From Acanthamoeba castellanii str. Neff (taxonomy: Eukaryota > Discosea > Longamoebia > Acanthamoebidae), in the NCBI RefSeq assembly GCF_000313135.1, contig NW_004457618.1:134763-146942 (forward strand): a stretch of 12,180 bases of DNA, in the 5' to 3' direction. Under the pieces are notes generated by a model. It was given only the letters and a program-made list of their open reading frames with translations. It was not told where the DNA came from and did not search any database. Positions 8,251 to 12,180 of the stretch are shown here, in pieces. Each line of letters starts with the position of its first letter. Position 1 is the first letter of the stretch. Made by a program: the position numbers and the translations under genes.

Positions 8251-8549
8251 GCTGCAGTGGCTTCGTTTGCCTTCTTGGAAGGGTCTTCTTCCTCACCACA
8301 CGCTCCACGGGCGCTTTGTACATTTTTCAAAAATTTCAAATACGCACGAATGTCCTTCGACAACATTTCTAGAATTCCTGAGCGAAGGCCTATCGGCGGG
8401 GAAATTTCTCACGAACAAGGCAAAAAGTTGGCTTGCGTGTTTGCGTGTTGTGCCTGGACCAGACGCACACAGGACGACGCGGAGGAGGGCAAGAGGATAC
8501 ATACACGCGGCATTGGAAAACGGAGGTTGGTGGGCGGCACCCGTGTTAG
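8251..8549. other. Intergenic region between saposin and trefoil-kinase genes
   Basis: 299 bp between the saposin stop and the next start. It should contain the 3' end of one gene and the promoter of the other. No AATAAA, TATA box or recognisable ORF content was seen. An in-frame TAG at 8547-8549 lies directly before the kinase-gene ATG. Confidence 0.6.
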
Positions 8550-12102
<3,553 letters not shown>

Positions 12103-12129
12103 GTACGATGACCATTCCCATCGCGTGCC

Positions 12130-12172
12130 CTGTGTGTCGTGTGTGTCGTGTGTGCGTGTGTGTGTTCGGGTG
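12130..12172. repeat. Imperfect GT-rich tandem repeat
   Basis: A run built of GTGTGTC and GTGTGC units lies in the intron that opens at 12103 and runs off the window. On the complementary strand it reads as a CA-rich pseudo-ORF. Confidence 0.85.
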
Positions 12173-12180
12173 TGTCAACA

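Overview
The window looks like nuclear DNA of a free-living amoebozoan, most likely an Acanthamoeba. The evidence is indirect: GC-rich coding sequence, short introns (mostly about 60-160 nt) in every gene, very tight gene spacing on both strands, and a gene set of leucine-rich-repeat phosphatases, TKL kinases, F-box and Ras-like proteins and saposins. There are no operons, Shine-Dalgarno sites, CRISPR arrays, tRNAs or rRNAs. Exons were joined by hand from open frames, GT/AG borders, matching phases and family motifs; no transcript data were available.

Layout, left to right. (1) 1-1687 (+): 3' half of a family-3 glycoside hydrolase (beta-glucosidase type) with a PA14 insert and a C-terminal fibronectin-III-like domain; the start is off the window. 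(2) 3411-1791 (-): an eight-exon gene fusing an N-terminal F-box to a Ras/Rab-like GTPase domain, including a 24-nt microexon that completes the P-loop. (3) 3696-5972 (+): a nine-exon LRR plus dual-specificity phosphatase gene, about 556 aa, with an intact HCxxGxxRS loop whose cysteine codon is split by an intron. (4) 7004-6060 (-): a three-exon gene for an Ala/Pro-rich, probably nuclear protein of unknown function. (5) 7455-8250 (+): a secreted protein with two saposin B-type domains. (6) 8550 to beyond the right edge (+): a fascin-like beta-trefoil region, a low-complexity linker and a TKL-type protein kinase in one gene, with an apparent one-base frame problem near 9078.

Genes 1/2 and 3/4 converge with 103 and 87 bp between stops. 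Genes 2/3 and 4/5 diverge from shared upstream regions of 284 and 450 bp. Genes 2, 3 and 6 are signalling-type proteins (ubiquitin/GTPase, phosphatase, kinase). Genes 1 and 5 suit digestion of plant or microbial food in the endolysosomal or secreted compartment. Nothing shows that they act in one pathway.

The least ordinary items are the F-box/Ras-like fusion with altered switch regions, the trefoil-TKL kinase fusion with its frame break, the GTAC-type splice donors (28 of 39 modelled), tandem E2F-like sites in one divergent promoter, and the concentration of simple repeats inside introns.
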